Source: Isoetes taiwanensis (lineage: Eukaryota; Streptophyta; Lycopodiopsida; Isoetales; Isoetaceae). Taken from it: a DNA stretch of 64,000 nt. Each line of letters starts with the position of its first letter. Positions within the stretch are counted from its first letter, which is position 1. The DNA lies in NCBI GenBank assembly GCA_021234155.1, contig JAJEKV010000019.1:3326356-3390355 (forward strand), in the 5' to 3' direction. The notes under the pieces are model-generated. The model ran no database searches and had not been told where the DNA came from. It saw nothing but the letters and a program-made list of their open reading frames with translations. A program made the position numbers and the translations under genes. This document shows positions 33,860 through 45,887 of this stretch, in pieces.

Positions 33860-36285
33860 ATGCAAAACTCTAGGGAGGGCTGCCAAAACGCAGTTTTGAC
33901 TTCAGATATATGAGTTCAAAGCATCCGGTTTACTCTTAGACCCATCCTTAGGACCAACAGAGCCAAACTTGACTTCGCCATGGGCAATTACTAGTGGACC
34001 TTTTAAACAACATGCTCGTCCCTCGCCTACTAGTCTAATAAACATAGCATGCAAGTTTGGGCTGGTGCACGGGAGGGGTTTTATTGTTCTCCTTCCTTGA
34101 ACCTTGAGGAAACCCTTACGAAGCTCTCAGCCACTTCAAAGGCAGGGAGGGCTGCCAAAACACAAACCCTACTGATTTTGTAGGGTTTAAGTATCCGAGT
34201 ACTAAAGATGCTCCATCTGCTAATCCCACCGTTCAAATGGTAGCTCATGTCCTAAGAAACATCTTGAAAAATAAAAGTGGCCATCCCATTACGAATGTGA
34301 CAAGCCCCAAATTTTCCCCTTTCCGGACATAGGCGCCGGCGGAAATGAAGTGTCACCCGGTTAGGTTGTTCTCGATAAGCTTGAAATGCAGTTTTGACTT
34401 AGTATATGAGTTCAAAGCATCAATTTACTCTTAGACCCATCGTGTCACGACCAACAGAGCCAAACTTCGACTTCGCCATGGGAAATTACTAGTGGACCTT
34501 TAAGCTCAACATGCTGCGTCCACGCCTACTAGTCTAATAAACATAGCATGCAAGTTTGGAACCGGTGCACAGGAGGGGTTTTATTGTTCTCCTTCCTTGA
34601 ACCCTCGAGGAAACCCTGCGACGCAAGCTCTCGGCCACTTCAAAGGCGGGGAGGGCTGCCAAAATGCAAACCCCTACATTTTTGTAAGGTTTAAGTATCC
34701 AGGGTACCAAAGATGCTCCATCCGCTAATCCCACCCGTTGAAATGGTAGCTCATATTCTAAAAACGTGTTCGAAAAAAAAATGGCCATCCCTTACGGATG
34801 TGACAAGCCCCAAATTTTCCCTTTCCGGCGTAGGGCGGCGCGGAGGGAAATGAAGTGTCACCCCAGTTAAATTTGTGTTAGATAAGTTTGAAATGCGGTT
34901 TTGACTTAGGTATATGAGTTCAAAGCATCGGTTTACTCTTAGACCCATCGGTGGGACCAACGAGCTAAACTTCGACTCGCCATGGGCAATTACTAGTGGA
35001 ACTTTTAAGCTCAACATGCTCGTGCACGCCTACTAGTCTAATATGCAAGTTTGGGCCCGGTGCACGAGAGGGGTTTTATCGTTCTCCTTCCTTGAACCCT
35101 CGAGGAAACCACCTTGCAACGGGGGTTCACCTTTATCACATGAGCATATGCCACCTGCGTGCTTAAGATGAGAAGAAACACCCCTATATACGTACGCAAA
35201 AGTGTTGGAAAAAACCCCCCGTGGAAAAAATACACTAGAATGTCGTAAGGGGGTTTAAACCCCTAGTATCGTCTGGCGTCGAGAAAAACCCCTTCCATGC
35301 ACTCACTAGGTTTATCACGGGTCTTACGTGAATCCCCCATGCCTTTGCCGCAAGCTCTCACCCACTTCAAAGGCGGGGGAGGCTGCCAAAGGTTTTGTAG
35401 GGTTTAAGTATCCGGGTACGAAAGATGCTCCATCTGCTAATCCCACTGTTCAAATGGTAGTTCATGTCCTAAGAAACGTATTCGAAAAGAAAAAATGGCC
35501 ATCCCTCTCACGGATGTGACAAGCCCCAAATTTTCCCCTTTCCGACGTAGGCGCGCGACGGGGAAATGAAGTGTCACCCCAGTTAAATTTGTTCCGATAA
35601 GCTTGAAATGCAGTTTTGACTTCGTATATGAGTTTAAAGCATCCAGTTTGCTTTTAGACCCATCAGTACGATCAACAGAGCCAAACTCGACTCGCCATGG
35701 GCAATTACTAGTGGACCTTTCGCTCAACATGCTCGTCCCTGCCTACTAGTCTAATAATCATAGCATGCAAGTTTGGGCGGTGCACGGGAGGGGTTTTATT
35801 GTTCTCCCTTCCTTGAACCCTCGAGGAAAACCCTCGAGGGAAAACCACGCGCTCCTCGGCCACTTCAAAGGCGGGGAGGGTCGCCAAAACGCATAAACCC
35901 TCACATTTTGTAGGGTTTAAGTATCCGGTACCAAAGATGCTCCATCTACTAATCCCACCGCTTCAAATGGTAGCTCATGTCCTAAGAAACGTATTCGAAA
36001 AGAAAAAAAAATGGCCATCCCGCACGGATGTGACAAGCCCCAAATTTTCCCCTTTCCGACGTGGTAGCGCCAGCTGGCGGGAAATGAAGTGTCACCCGTT
36101 AATTTAAGATAAGCTTGAAATGCGGTTTTGACTTCAGATATAAGTTCAAAGCATCCGGTTTACTCTTAGACCACGGGGACCAACAGAGCCAAACTCGACT
36201 TCGCCATGGGCAATTACTAGTGGACCTTTAAGCTCAACATGCTCGTCCCTGCCTACTAGTCTAATAAACATAGCATGCAACTAGT
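33860..36285. repeat. Tandem array with a unit of about 505 bp
   Basis: The phrase CAGTTTTGACTT (or CGGTTTTGACTT) recurs at 33891, 34389, 34896, 35611 and 36123, giving steps of 498, 507, 715 and 512 bp. Each unit also has GTGACAAGCCCCAAATTTTC, CTACTAGTCTAATA and CAAAGATGCTCCATC-type segments. The third step is longer because of an extra 205 bp near 35120-35330. The fifth unit stops at GCATAGCATGCAA-like sequence near 36280. Units differ mainly by small indels. Confidence 0.9.
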
Positions 36286-37240
36286 GGTTACATTTATGAT
36301 AACGTAAGCTCTAAACCAATAAACATGTGAACATGTAAATCCTATCTAACGAATATGACATCCTTATGAATAGAGGCGAGGTTATAGAAGTAACCTTATC
36401 CATATTTTTTGGCATGGATGTCTACATAGAACTTGTGTCTAGTGTGTTTCTGGAGAATGCTCCTCTAAATAAAATGCAAACCTTTTGAGTTATGATGGTC
36501 TTGTTGTGCATCAGGTCTTGTGCTTTAGGTGTAAGCATTCACATTGGTCACATATTTTAATAACAGATGAACAAGGCCGCTTCAAAGCCTAAACGCCAAA
36601 ATAGAGCAAGAATTTGCAAAGGCACAATTTTAATATTCTCTCTCTATTTGAGTTTCTCTGTAACTCCATCTCTATGTATACATAGCACGTTACCAACCCA
36701 TGTGAGTTCAAAATGGTCGTGTCTTATTTCTAGACCGTATAGTTAATCTTAGGCAATTTAGGTGGTCCTATCTGCTTCTAAAATTATAAGTTTTGATAAG
36801 GTGATAATCATTAGTTATGCTTTAGATAATATCCTATGCCTTAAACACATTTCTTAACATAGAGCCTCATATTTCAAAGTTAACACCACAACACCAACAT
36901 TCAAAATTCATATCTTAATATTGTACTGCAAGAAATCTGGAGACGTGTAAAAAAAATTGGCAAACCTACTAGTTTTTTTGTTAACTCTCTAAACCTAATT
37001 ATAGGAAGTCAATTTTAAATTGCAGTAAAGACATGATTCAGTTTGGCTTTAATATACCTGAATGAGCTACTGAGGAAATTAGCAGCAGCAATGGCCAACC
37101 ATTTAAAAACAGAATCGGACATGGTCATAAACCCCATAAACCCAGTGTTTTACAAGACACGTCAACGTGCCACGTTAGCTCCAAAAAAAATATACTTTTG
37201 CCACCTGGGAATGTAGGTGCAGGGTAACAGTGGAGTGGCG

Positions 37241-37372
37241 ATGGCGCTGCAAGGTTCCGTTTTATCTCGTCGCCTCCCTCTTCCTCAAGGAAGCTTCCAT
37301 ATACAAATGCATGCGTATTTCTTCCGCCGTCAATTTCTCGATCCGTGGCAATGCCAGTGCGTTCAGTTGCAG
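37241..37372 (+). CDS. Possible first exon of an unknown gene
   Basis: An ATG in GGCGATGGCGCTGC, a typical plant start context, opens 44 codons beginning MALQGSVLSRRLPLPQGSF, and ends at CAG with a good donor GTAGGT. The protein start is basic and rich in Ser/Leu/Arg without acidic residues, compatible with an organelle transit peptide. The next exon (38049-38197) follows in phase 0. I do not recognise the gene. It lies on the strand opposite to element B. Confidence 0.45.
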
Positions 37373-38048
37373 GTAGGTCTTTGCTGCCCTAGTTATCCTT
37401 TCTGTTTAACCCGATAAAGAGCCTTTGTTATCTGCTTTACTCTATTTCCTTGTTTTGAATCCCTCAAATTCGTGGTGCATTTCAAGTTCTTCTTTGTTTG
37501 CATGCTTTCTAGAACCAGTGCCATATTTGCTTGATTTTGTGTTACATATGATGCTTCTGCAGCTGATAGCACATGTGATTTCTTTGGCATTCATCTCATA
37601 TATTCTCAGCTTTGTTTGCTAGGAAAATATCGTACTTGTTAGCTAAGAAATTAAAACGAAAGTGTTTCTATGGGCAGGTTTTGCGGACTTAGGATGATTT
37701 GCTTCTCCTTACTTTTTTGTTGTTAATTGCGGATGTTTTAATGCTACTAGAGGCACGCTGTGGACCTCTCTTGTTATTTTGGCGCTTGTGGGCCCAAAGC
37801 TTTCTGCATATGGAAGAAAACACCCTTTTGTATGGCTCACCAAGTGGGCTCAATAAAGAGTGTTCAGTTTGAGTTCTTAAAATGGCTGTGAGCAATATCT
37901 ATGCTTAATTGTTTGGTCTATTTTGTTGTGAATTTTGTCTACTTATTTGTGAAACCTCATGACTGGCAAAAGGAAAGGAGAAATGAAATTATATAATCTA
38001 GAACGTAATCCTTTGTTTTCTGTCTTCTGAATACATTCTCAATAGCAG

Positions 38049-38197
38049 ATTAGTAGGAACTTGAGCCGGATTCATGGACTGCGAGAATTAGTTGAAGCTG
38101 GAGAAGCTCTGGATGGGCAAGGAAATTGTATAACCAGAAATAATGCTTATGGCCTTTCTGATGCTTGTGAGAACATAAACGATCTCAATTCTACCAG
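38049..38197 (+). CDS. Possible second exon of the unknown gene
   Basis: Preceded by AATAGCAG (acceptor) and ended by ACCAG-GTGAGT (donor). In phase 0 it reads ISRNLSRIHGLRELVEAGEA followed by a Gly/Asn-rich segment ending NDLNSTR, with no stop. If the next acceptor is TTGCAG at 38803-38808, the frame meets TAA at 38819, so the gene is either truncated there or spliced differently. Product unknown. Confidence 0.45.
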
Positions 38198-40329
38198 GTG
38201 AGTTTGATTTTTTATGACTCTTATAGATCTCTGTTTGATTGCTGTATTGGCTGATCATCTCATTAGTTTATTGCAATATCATGGGCATTGCAATCATTTA
38301 TGTTCTTTCCTGTTCTGTGCATTAGTTGGATCTGCGCTGCATTACTTGGATCTGTGCATGTTTGCATTGCTTTTAAAACTTGCTATTCTAGTTCATTTTA
38401 TGGCCACGCCCTCACTTGATCTGCCAGGTCGCAAGAAAGGACTTTGCATCTGTTATATAACAAATTGGTCTGCATTGTAATCTCTAAACATCACCTACAT
38501 CCTTTGCAGCTAATGCATAGAACCTGTTCGCAATGACTTTTCGGATGCCATTTATGATCTATAGCATGAGAAACTGCACCATGATTGTCATAATACAGTT
38601 AGTACGTCCCTAGCCCCTAAATCTTCATATAAATGAGCTAGCCAAAGCATTTCTTAGACTGTTGTGCTCAAAGCTTTAAGTTCGGCTTCAGTAGTGCTTA
38701 GACTGCAAGTTGTTTGTTTCTTGGACACATGCACACAGGGGCATTTTGATCATTTAATAAAATACAATGATATTAAGACAATACAGTTTTTCCTTCTTTT
38801 TATTGCAGGATTTTTCCATAAATCAAACATAGGTCGTACAACAGGAATATATAATGGAAGACATGGTTAGGATGGAAAAGCACAAGCAATCTTCCTTATT
38901 GGAAGAGACTGTCACAAAAGATTGCATACCAGGTCCACGAAGAAGAAACTTCCCAACAACTTTACAGACCATGGGCTTGAAATGCATGCATATTATGCAT
39001 GTGTAATACTGCAGCGGTGCAACTTATAGCAGTAAAACGGTGATACGTGCTAGCCCAACCCTACTGTTCAGATCGACCTTACCAATCTGCAGCAAATGCA
39101 TTATAGATCTTGATCTAAGGTAGGACATTCCTTTATCAGTCCTAGATATTAATTCCTAACTTTCCTTTTGTTTTTGCTTTTTTTTTGCCCTTTACCTTAA
39201 ATAGCTGCTTGGCATCCCTGTGGAATATCCTCCTTTGGTTTTCCTCTCTGTTGGTAGATCTTGGTAGATCTGTGAGCTCCGCCTTCTCGTGGCAGCTTCA
39301 AATGTATTGGATTCCATCGTTTAATTCAGGTATTTGTTTTTTTCTTTCTGTTAATTTCTGCTTGATGTCAAGGATTTGGCTTTTCGGTTTTAGGATCTAC
39401 TTTCCTTAGTATTAGCGCATGTCCATCACAAAACAGTCTTTTTTCTCTTCGATTATCATTTGGAAGCCAAGAAAGCGAGGTCTTTAACCATCAACCTCTT
39501 AGACCTATTTTGCCAGCAGGTCAAAATCGATTTCCTAAACTTGTTATATTCGAGGCATTCGATTTGGCACATAAAGGTAGAAATTGGGTCTTTTATAGAA
39601 TAATAGCAGGCTGATTAGATATGAATTAGAACCTTCAGATCAAATTGGGGCTTTTCTGAATCGAGTATGTCAGATTGGAATTTTCTACAAGTGGATTGGC
39701 AGTGGTTATATTGGTACTAAAAACTCCAAAAGATGGTTTTGGAAGGGCAGCTGCTGGAAACAACATAATAGGATCTGTTAAAGCAACATATAGAAAAAAA
39801 GCAAGTAAAAGTTCAGGCACAGTCCTACCTTGAGCATCACATGTATCACATGTATATAGGCAAAAGCTGATAAAACAAGAGGTGTGGCCTCACAAAGTCA
39901 ACATGTAGGAAACTAAGAAAGCCCAATGCTGGAGCAGTTCAAGATCAAAAGGCAGACCTAGCTGATATATGGCTTGCAAATGTCATTGTATGAGGACATG
40001 GAATCTGAGTAATGTCACTCACTGTGTGAAAGCATGGAACCTGTATAACGTTTTATTGTTTTTCTCTTTTATTCTTTCATTTCGTTTCTTGTACTACATG
40101 TCCTAAGATGGTCCAAACCTTTGATTTGCCGATGTATAGTGTCATAGAAACTTGAGATCTGCAATGGATGCCAATAAATCTTTCTTTTAATGTTTGATCT
40201 GTTTTGCTGCAGACTAGAAGTTTGCGTGTTTATTTATGAAGTGCAGACTGGCATTGTTCTATAGAAGGGACTGGGTCCTCTAATTTGGCCAAGATGGCAA
40301 CTGGGGCATGTTTGTGAATTCATGTTTCA

Positions 40330-40613
40330 CGGGCTCGACGAAGGATGCTTTTTCATTTCCAAGATCCATCAAAGCTTAGGACTAAATATGCCAGCATCTA
40401 CTTTCCAGGTAAATGATATGCAATCTGCTTAAGCTTTACAGGTTAAGCTTGTAACCCTTAAGCTTGACAGGTTATTATTCAAGAGATTCTGGAACATTAG
40501 AGCAGTTTAAGGACCTCACTACTAGGCGAAAGACAATTGAAGAATTTATCAATGAAATTAGCAATATTGCACCCGCATTTGCAAGAGAAATGGCTGGGGG
40601 AATATCTCTCTAA
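40330..40613 (+). pseudogene. Possible last exons of the unknown gene
   Basis: The frame up to 40408 ends SKLRTKYASIYFPG when joined in phase 1, across an intron of 62 bp (GTAAAT at 40409, TTGACAG at 40464-40470), to YYSRDSGTLEQFKD and on to APAFAREMAGGISL, with a stop at 40611. The frame stays open through the splice, which supports real exons. The intron is short for a plant. It may be the end of the same gene as 37241-38197. Family not recognised. Confidence 0.4.
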
Positions 40614-41989
40614 TATTGCAGGTATTTATATGTAAATGTTTATCTCAATTCGAAGGCATTTTCCTTTGTGGTATCTTAATTGCCTGTTCATCAGAGAGAT
40701 ATGTTCCATTCCTCGAAAAACTTATTAGAAGGATATATGCGGAATAGCAGAATGCACAGATGGGGAATAATTGTCCAAACGATGTTTTATTCTGCTCTTA
40801 TATTTTAGGTGCTCGTTGTAGCTGCCATGTGACAGAGCCGATGAAGGAGAATGATAATGAGAGCCGATGAAGGAGAATGATAATGTGTTTACTCCAAGCA
40901 GGAGGGTATTGTTGTGGAATAAATCTATACATAATGTTCATTCATAAAAAACTGACAACTCAAGTATACCATTTCCAGATTATGGAAAGAGGTGTATGTC
41001 TGATATTATTGTACTTTTATATCAAAATTCAATGGAAAAAAAAAATTGAGCATCTTGGCCTTCTGTAGTCTTTGCTTTTGTAATCAAAATACCGAAAATA
41101 CTGATAATAAGCAAATTTGGATAAACCATATGCTGAAATAATACTAATTAATTAGGAGACATCACAATTTAGAATCATGTAAAAAAAATCATGAACCCTC
41201 AAATTTTATTACGCTAATACATGAAGGTTGAATACTATGGTCTCTTATCGTATTACCAAATATGCCACATGAAGCACAGCAAGGTTGATATCATGAAAAA
41301 AAAACACACTAGTTTTTTACATTATCGTGGAAGAAAAATCATACTGGTATATCTAAACCAAGCATAGTTTTATTGATAATTAGTCACTATAAAATACCAT
41401 AATAATTATACACTAAAATAACAAAGATGATTAATCGCTGTAAAATATCATACTAAATATGCACATAAAATTACAATGTCAATAAACCAAGGATAATAGA
41501 TGTGATAAAATATCATTCCGATAAACGTGATAAATTAAGCAGTAGCACATATCATATATTCAAGTTGTCATAAAAACTAGCTATAAATTATCATCTTTCA
41601 ATACCATATGAAGAAACACTATTCGTATGTCATGTTACTAAACTGCATTGATGAACTATATGGTATAACTAGACATGATTTGTAAACTTTTTGGCCCACA
41701 TACCGGTATTGATTTTAGGAGTTGGTATTTACTAGGAAATCATTAGAAAAAGATCATACTAATTCAATTTTGGGGGCCTTGTGTATTGGTCATTAATACG
41801 TGTTATTAAGTTAGGCAATGATCATTATTGCTTACAATTAAATTGTTGTTAGCCACAAAAGAAATCATATGAAAACTTCATTTATAGGTTAACATCATAG
41901 TAGTACATTAATATAGGAATACATTTAATAGACTTCATGATAATACTTAAGAAAGAATTACAATATACTTAGATCTTATGAGACAATTC
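40614..41989. other. AT-rich stretch, no gene
   Basis: Strongly AT-rich with many stops. A perfect 26-bp tandem duplication begins GAGCCGATGAAGGAG at 40835 and again at 40861. Nothing else is recognised. Confidence 0.5.
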
Positions 41990-43517
41990 TTCCATCAATG
42001 ATGTCGCTTGAAGAAGTTCTTGATTTTCTTGTATGTTGTGTGCCCTTTCCATGTTACTCGGTATTACGGCGCCGACCCTCCCTCTAATGCTCTTGCCACA
42101 CCGTGGTCTTTGGTAGTTACAGTGCGGCTTGCCGCCACCACGACAAGTCGCAGATCTCTCGAGGTGGCCCCTTGCGAAGTCGGCAGGGCTGAAGTGCTAA
42201 TTGCTCTCTTAAAGAGTATAACATGGTCCATTCCGACATCTATCTTGGCGTGATGCCCAAACCCCAATTTAAAAGCTATAAGGGAGCCAGCGATTCTTCA
42301 CCTCTTGGGCTGAACTCCTTGTGAAAGACTATCATCGACCTTGGCTAAGGGCCGGAAGATAGTACCCGAGTGATTTACCCCTATGTGGCCCCGCGGCTCC
42401 AAAGTGCCTCTCGCCTTTTGCTGCCGCGATATCTATTCTTTGTAAGATCTTACGTGGTCCCTCCACATTGTTCTTTGCGTTTTTCTAGATTAATGCTACT
42501 AGATGCCTGGCGCATGCTCACGGACCGGTGAGGCCTCGAACTTGGGCCCCTTCCCGCTTGTACAACTTGCTTTGGATCTCACGAAATTCCTCCTCCGAAT
42601 GTCGGGTTCTTCTTTGAAACATCGCCTTATCTCTGGCTTGGTATGCTTGGATATCCGACATGGTTTCCCACTAGCATTAGAATGTCGCCGGGCTACCTCC
42701 CCTGGGATCTCGATAGGAGTAGTCGATGAAGTCGCTACCACCGTTCTGTGCCATTAGTCCTAGGAGCTCGCCTATCCCGAGGTTCTCCTCTTGGCAATAG
42801 GGAAGGTTAAGGACGTCGGTGGCGAATATATACTCTTCTCCGATCAATGATCAGCGGGGTGAGGGCCGTGATACCTATTGGCGGTTCAAGTCTCGCCTTA
42901 GCCCCTCGTGTTCTTTGAGCTATACGCCTCTCCATCCTTCTTGCCTCGCTTATCTCCCATCTTGGGTTCTCTTCCTCTTCTTCCTCATAGTCACCTTTCG
43001 ACCGCAGGTCTAGGTGCTTCGATGTAGAGCCATGGTATTCGTATTTCTTCTGTTTTAGATCTCGAGGATACCCATCTCTGCTTCGAAAGTGTCGAGAGGA
43101 GCTAAATCCAAGGGTTGAATGGACGGCTCGCTTTGGTTGGTTGACCGCTCTATCTTGCATGAATAAGGCTAAAAGGCAGCACGGTTTGAGGCGATACCTA
43201 TGCCTATGATGCTTACAGTCATGTAGTCCGGCATGTTTACGGTTCTATCCCACAACCTACTCTTGCCCTGGATCCCCCACCTATGGCTTGGGCAAGGGTG
43301 TCTAAGGAGACCCATTTCCCCTAGGTGGCAAGTGGCGACCTCCCGGGTAAAATGAGTCGATCATATTGACAAATGATGTCGATTGTAGTAAGGAGTTCGT
43401 TAGGGGTGGCGTGGAGATCAAAGAGATGATCAAAGACATGAAAGGCTTGCTCAGCCAGAAAAATCCGCGAATGTGATTGGAATCATTGTACCATCTAACA
43501 AAGTTTGATGGTGCCAT
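41990..43517 (-). pseudogene. ORFX of element B (unknown protein shared with element C)
   Basis: Starts at ATG 43517 with MAPSNFVRWYNDSNHIR. Element C starts MVPNFIKWYNNANHIHEF. Both then have a segment reading A-F-H-V-F-D-H-L-F-D-L-H. The second shared block, GHHAKIDVGMDHVILFKRA (42255-42200; in C GQHAKIKVNMDHTILFKRF), is followed by a K-I-K-N-F-F-K end near 42010. About 1 kb between the blocks (42270-43260) has no counterpart in C; it contains an acidic EEEEEN run and an Arg-rich segment and may be an insertion or a real middle domain. No known domain recognised. Frameshifts are present. Confidence 0.6.
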
Positions 43518-43640
43518 TGAGCGAGATAGGTCGTGAAGAGAGGAAAAAAAAATGGGCTGATGGAAATAAGTAGGGAGCTAGAAAATCGCCAAAGGGGGTG
43601 GGAGCACTTTTGATGGGGAGAAAATGACAAATGAGGCCCC

Positions 43641-43649
43641 TTTTTATAG
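43641..43649 (-). promoter_or_regulatory. TATA box upstream of ORFX, element B
   Basis: The minus strand reads AGTCTATAAAAAGGGGCC about 124 bp before the ORFX start. The same AGTCTATAAAAAGGG lies about 110 bp before ORFX in element C. A shared core promoter at the same place in two copies supports a separate transcript. Confidence 0.65.
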
Positions 43650-44210
43650 ACTAGGGGTGCCTCGGGTTCCGTGCACAAAGGTTCTTGATGGGAAAGACTC
43701 CAAATCTATGGCCTTGGGTGTCCAATTGAGCTACCATGAAGTGCAATTCTAAACAAAACAAGGCAAGAAACACTACATGGCAGTTTGTTGGGTCAAATTC
43801 GGTCAAGCTAGGCAAGTTCCGCGAATCCCGGTGGCGTCGCGGATGGGGTCTCGCCGCGCAGCGCATTGGCGATATGACGACGGACCCGCGTTCGGTTATT
43901 TCAACCTTTAGGAAAAAATTTTAGGGTGTTAGAAGATGCTAATATGACTTTCTAGCATGATTCTCAACTTAATTAGCAACTTTTATTACTTAATTTGGAC
44001 ATGAATTAGCTAAAATTTGGCCGAAATCGAGATTGGCGTCGCATGGATGGGGGTCAGTGCGTCCTTGGCGCAAAGATTTGGGCGTGACGGGACCCGATTT
44101 CGGTTCCCTTTTAAAAAATTTTTCTAATTTCCTTTTTCCTATTTAATTACTTAAACATGTTTTTACACCTACTTTATATTTATTGCACAATTTTACACAA
44201 AACTTTATAT

Positions 44211-45316
44211 TTATAGGAAAATAATTACATTAGTTTGACAAAATTGCATCCTCAAATGCGTTCCTTGCGGATGCGACGCCGCCAAGTGGATGTCCTTGGG
44301 CATGAGGGTCACCCTCTTCGCGTGGATCGCGCAGAGGTTCCCTTCCTCAAACAACTGGGTGAGCTCGGCCTCAGCGGCCACTTGCAACACCCGAGTTGTA
44401 AGGGACGTCACCCTATAGTCGGTGACGTACTCCGCCATCACCTCCCGCATAAGCCGCTCAAACGGCGCCTTCCTAATCAGGAGATTAGTGCACCGCTTGA
44501 AAGTGCTTAATCTCCCCGAAAAACTTCTAAGCGCAGGGGAATTAGGTCCATGGTGGACCTTTTGGGCTTCTCGGTACGTGGCGGCTTTTGAGGGCTGGTT
44601 CTTTGGTAGGCCCCCCCTCCCACTGTCCATTTGGGCGTTAAAACAATACCAATCATTATACCTCGTCCACCCGGCGAAGGTATTCTTGGTATGCCTTGAG
44701 TATGGCCCGGTAAAGCCGGTCCTCCTTCAAGGCTGAAGGCTTCGCTCGCCATATACGCTTCTTTACCACCTTAGGTGGCTCGAACCCTGCTTGGATAAGG
44801 TGGTCTTGGTTCACCCCTTCCTCCTGTTCTTCTTCCTCCTCCTCCACTTCTTCCACACTCCTCCTCGTGGATCCTCGATGGCGACCCGGTTCGTGAGGGC
44901 CGTCGTTTTTCTTTGTCCTCGCTCTCACGCCTCCTCGGCTCCTCCTCTCCGCTCCCTCTTCCTCTCCTTGCTGCCCTCTCCTCACGGCCACTCGGTGACC
45001 TTCTCCTTGCCCTTTTCTTGGGCAGAAGGCCAACCCGTCCACTGGCTGGCGGGCACACTCCTCCTCCTGCTCTTCCACTTCCCGGTTATGCGTGGCGCCG
45101 GGTGGCGTTCGTCGGTTCTTTGCGTTCCTCGGCGAGGGGCTGCTCTCGGCATCGTGATAGGTGCCGTCGCCGGCTGCTTCGGTAGGGGGGCTCTCCTCTT
45201 CCCCTTCTTGGGTCGGAGGTGCTCGGGATCTTCTTCACATGGCGTCCCGCTAGGGTTCGCCATCGAGAGTGTGGGGCGTGGTCCTCGGCTTCTGTAGGTC
45301 TGTTTGGTCCCGCCAT
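44211..45316 (-). pseudogene. Histone H3-like gene of element B
   Basis: ATG at 45316 (MAGPNRPTEAEDHAP). The N-terminal half is Arg-rich with an ARTKK near 44922 and a Glu run EEVEEEEEEQEEG near 44840. Then PPKVVKK and KAYQEYLRR, and after a one-base frameshift near 44670 RYNDWYC, shared with element C. The end is a histone fold: [19 protein letters not shown] (alpha-N end and helix 1), VTDYRV (loop 1), [20 protein letters not shown] (helix 2), [16 protein letters not shown] (helix 3 start). Alignment to canonical H3 needs no gap between KAPF and MPKD, so loop 1 has H3 length rather than the longer loop typical of CENH3. The long N-terminus, about twice a normal H3 tail, is unusual. It lies between the primer site and ORFX. 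Confidence 0.85.
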
Positions 45317-45407
45317 ACTTAACGGTCTAGAAAAACGGGTGGGGATAGGCTGGGTCAAGAGAGAGGTGGAGGTGTAGGGTTGGAGAGAGAAAATGAGGTG
45401 TCAGGGA

Positions 45408-45417
45408 TATTTAAAGA
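45408..45417 (-). promoter_or_regulatory. Possible TATA box of the H3-like gene, element B
   Basis: The minus strand reads CTTTAAATATCC about 95 bp before the ATG, followed by a C/T-rich leader (CATTTTCTCTCTCCAACC). This resembles a plant core promoter plus 5' UTR. No second copy is available for comparison. Confidence 0.4.
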
Positions 45418-45873
45418 GGAGGGTCCCTTAGAATATTCTCCTATCATCATTACCCCTATTTATTAGCCCCCCCTTATTAATTGCACCCTATTTAATAGTT
45501 ATTTAATTATTAAAATATATACTAAAATTCGTATTATACTTGTAATTTTTCAATTTTCCTAATGGTTTGAGGTGTTAATTATGGATTTGCGCCATTTTTC
45601 ACCTGGGTCTCCGATTGGCATGATTCTTCGACCCATTTTAGGTGAAATTTGATGCAGATGCATAATTTTCACTTCAAATTTACTAGAAGATGAGTTTGAC
45701 TCACTCAACCCTTCGTCTAACACTTAACCTAAATCCTGACCCACTACCTAGGAGAAAAATTTTTCCCCCATTTCCGCGGTTCAGTGGTGGAAATGTTCAT
45801 TTCACACCTCTATAGGCCTGTTAGACTACTTCATGGTTATGGTCAGTGCTAGTTCTTGGTCAACCAAGAACAT
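45418..45873 (-). other. Leader between primer site and H3-like gene, element B
   Basis: AT-rich in its middle part, no ORF. It probably holds the upstream promoter of the H3-like gene. Confidence 0.4.
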
Positions 45874-45886
45874 GGCTCTGATACCA
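45874..45886 (-). other. Primer-binding site (initiator tRNA-Met), element B
   Basis: The minus strand reads TGGTATCAGAGCC, the full plant initiator-Met primer site, one base inside the 5' LTR. Confidence 0.95.
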
Positions 45887-45887
45887 T

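Larger units (their letters stand above)
33060..41990. other. About 8.9-kb foreign segment inside element B
   Basis: In element C, ORFX ends only about 245 bp before the gag acceptor. In element B the same interval is about 9 kb. The extra DNA holds AT-rich sequence (33060-33850), a tandem array (33860-36285), exons of an unknown gene on the plus strand (37241-40613) and AT-rich DNA (40900-41990). No terminal inverted repeats or target duplication were found at its edges, so the mechanism (nested insertion, capture or rearrangement) is open. Confidence 0.6.

Noticed and set aside
33860-36285. CRISPR-like array
   Set aside because: Units are about 500 bp, continuous, without short repeats and unique spacers, and the window is nuclear plant DNA.
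44791-45297. Plus-strand open frame of 168 codons rich in Leu and Phe
   Set aside because: It is the antisense shadow of the Arg/Glu-rich N-terminal part of the H3-like gene of element B.
44211-45316. Host CENH3 or H3 gene
   Set aside because: It sits between primer site and ORFX of a retrotransposon, has an element-specific N-terminal block shared with element C, and lacks the close match to canonical H3 expected of a host gene; its loop 1 is not CENH3-like.
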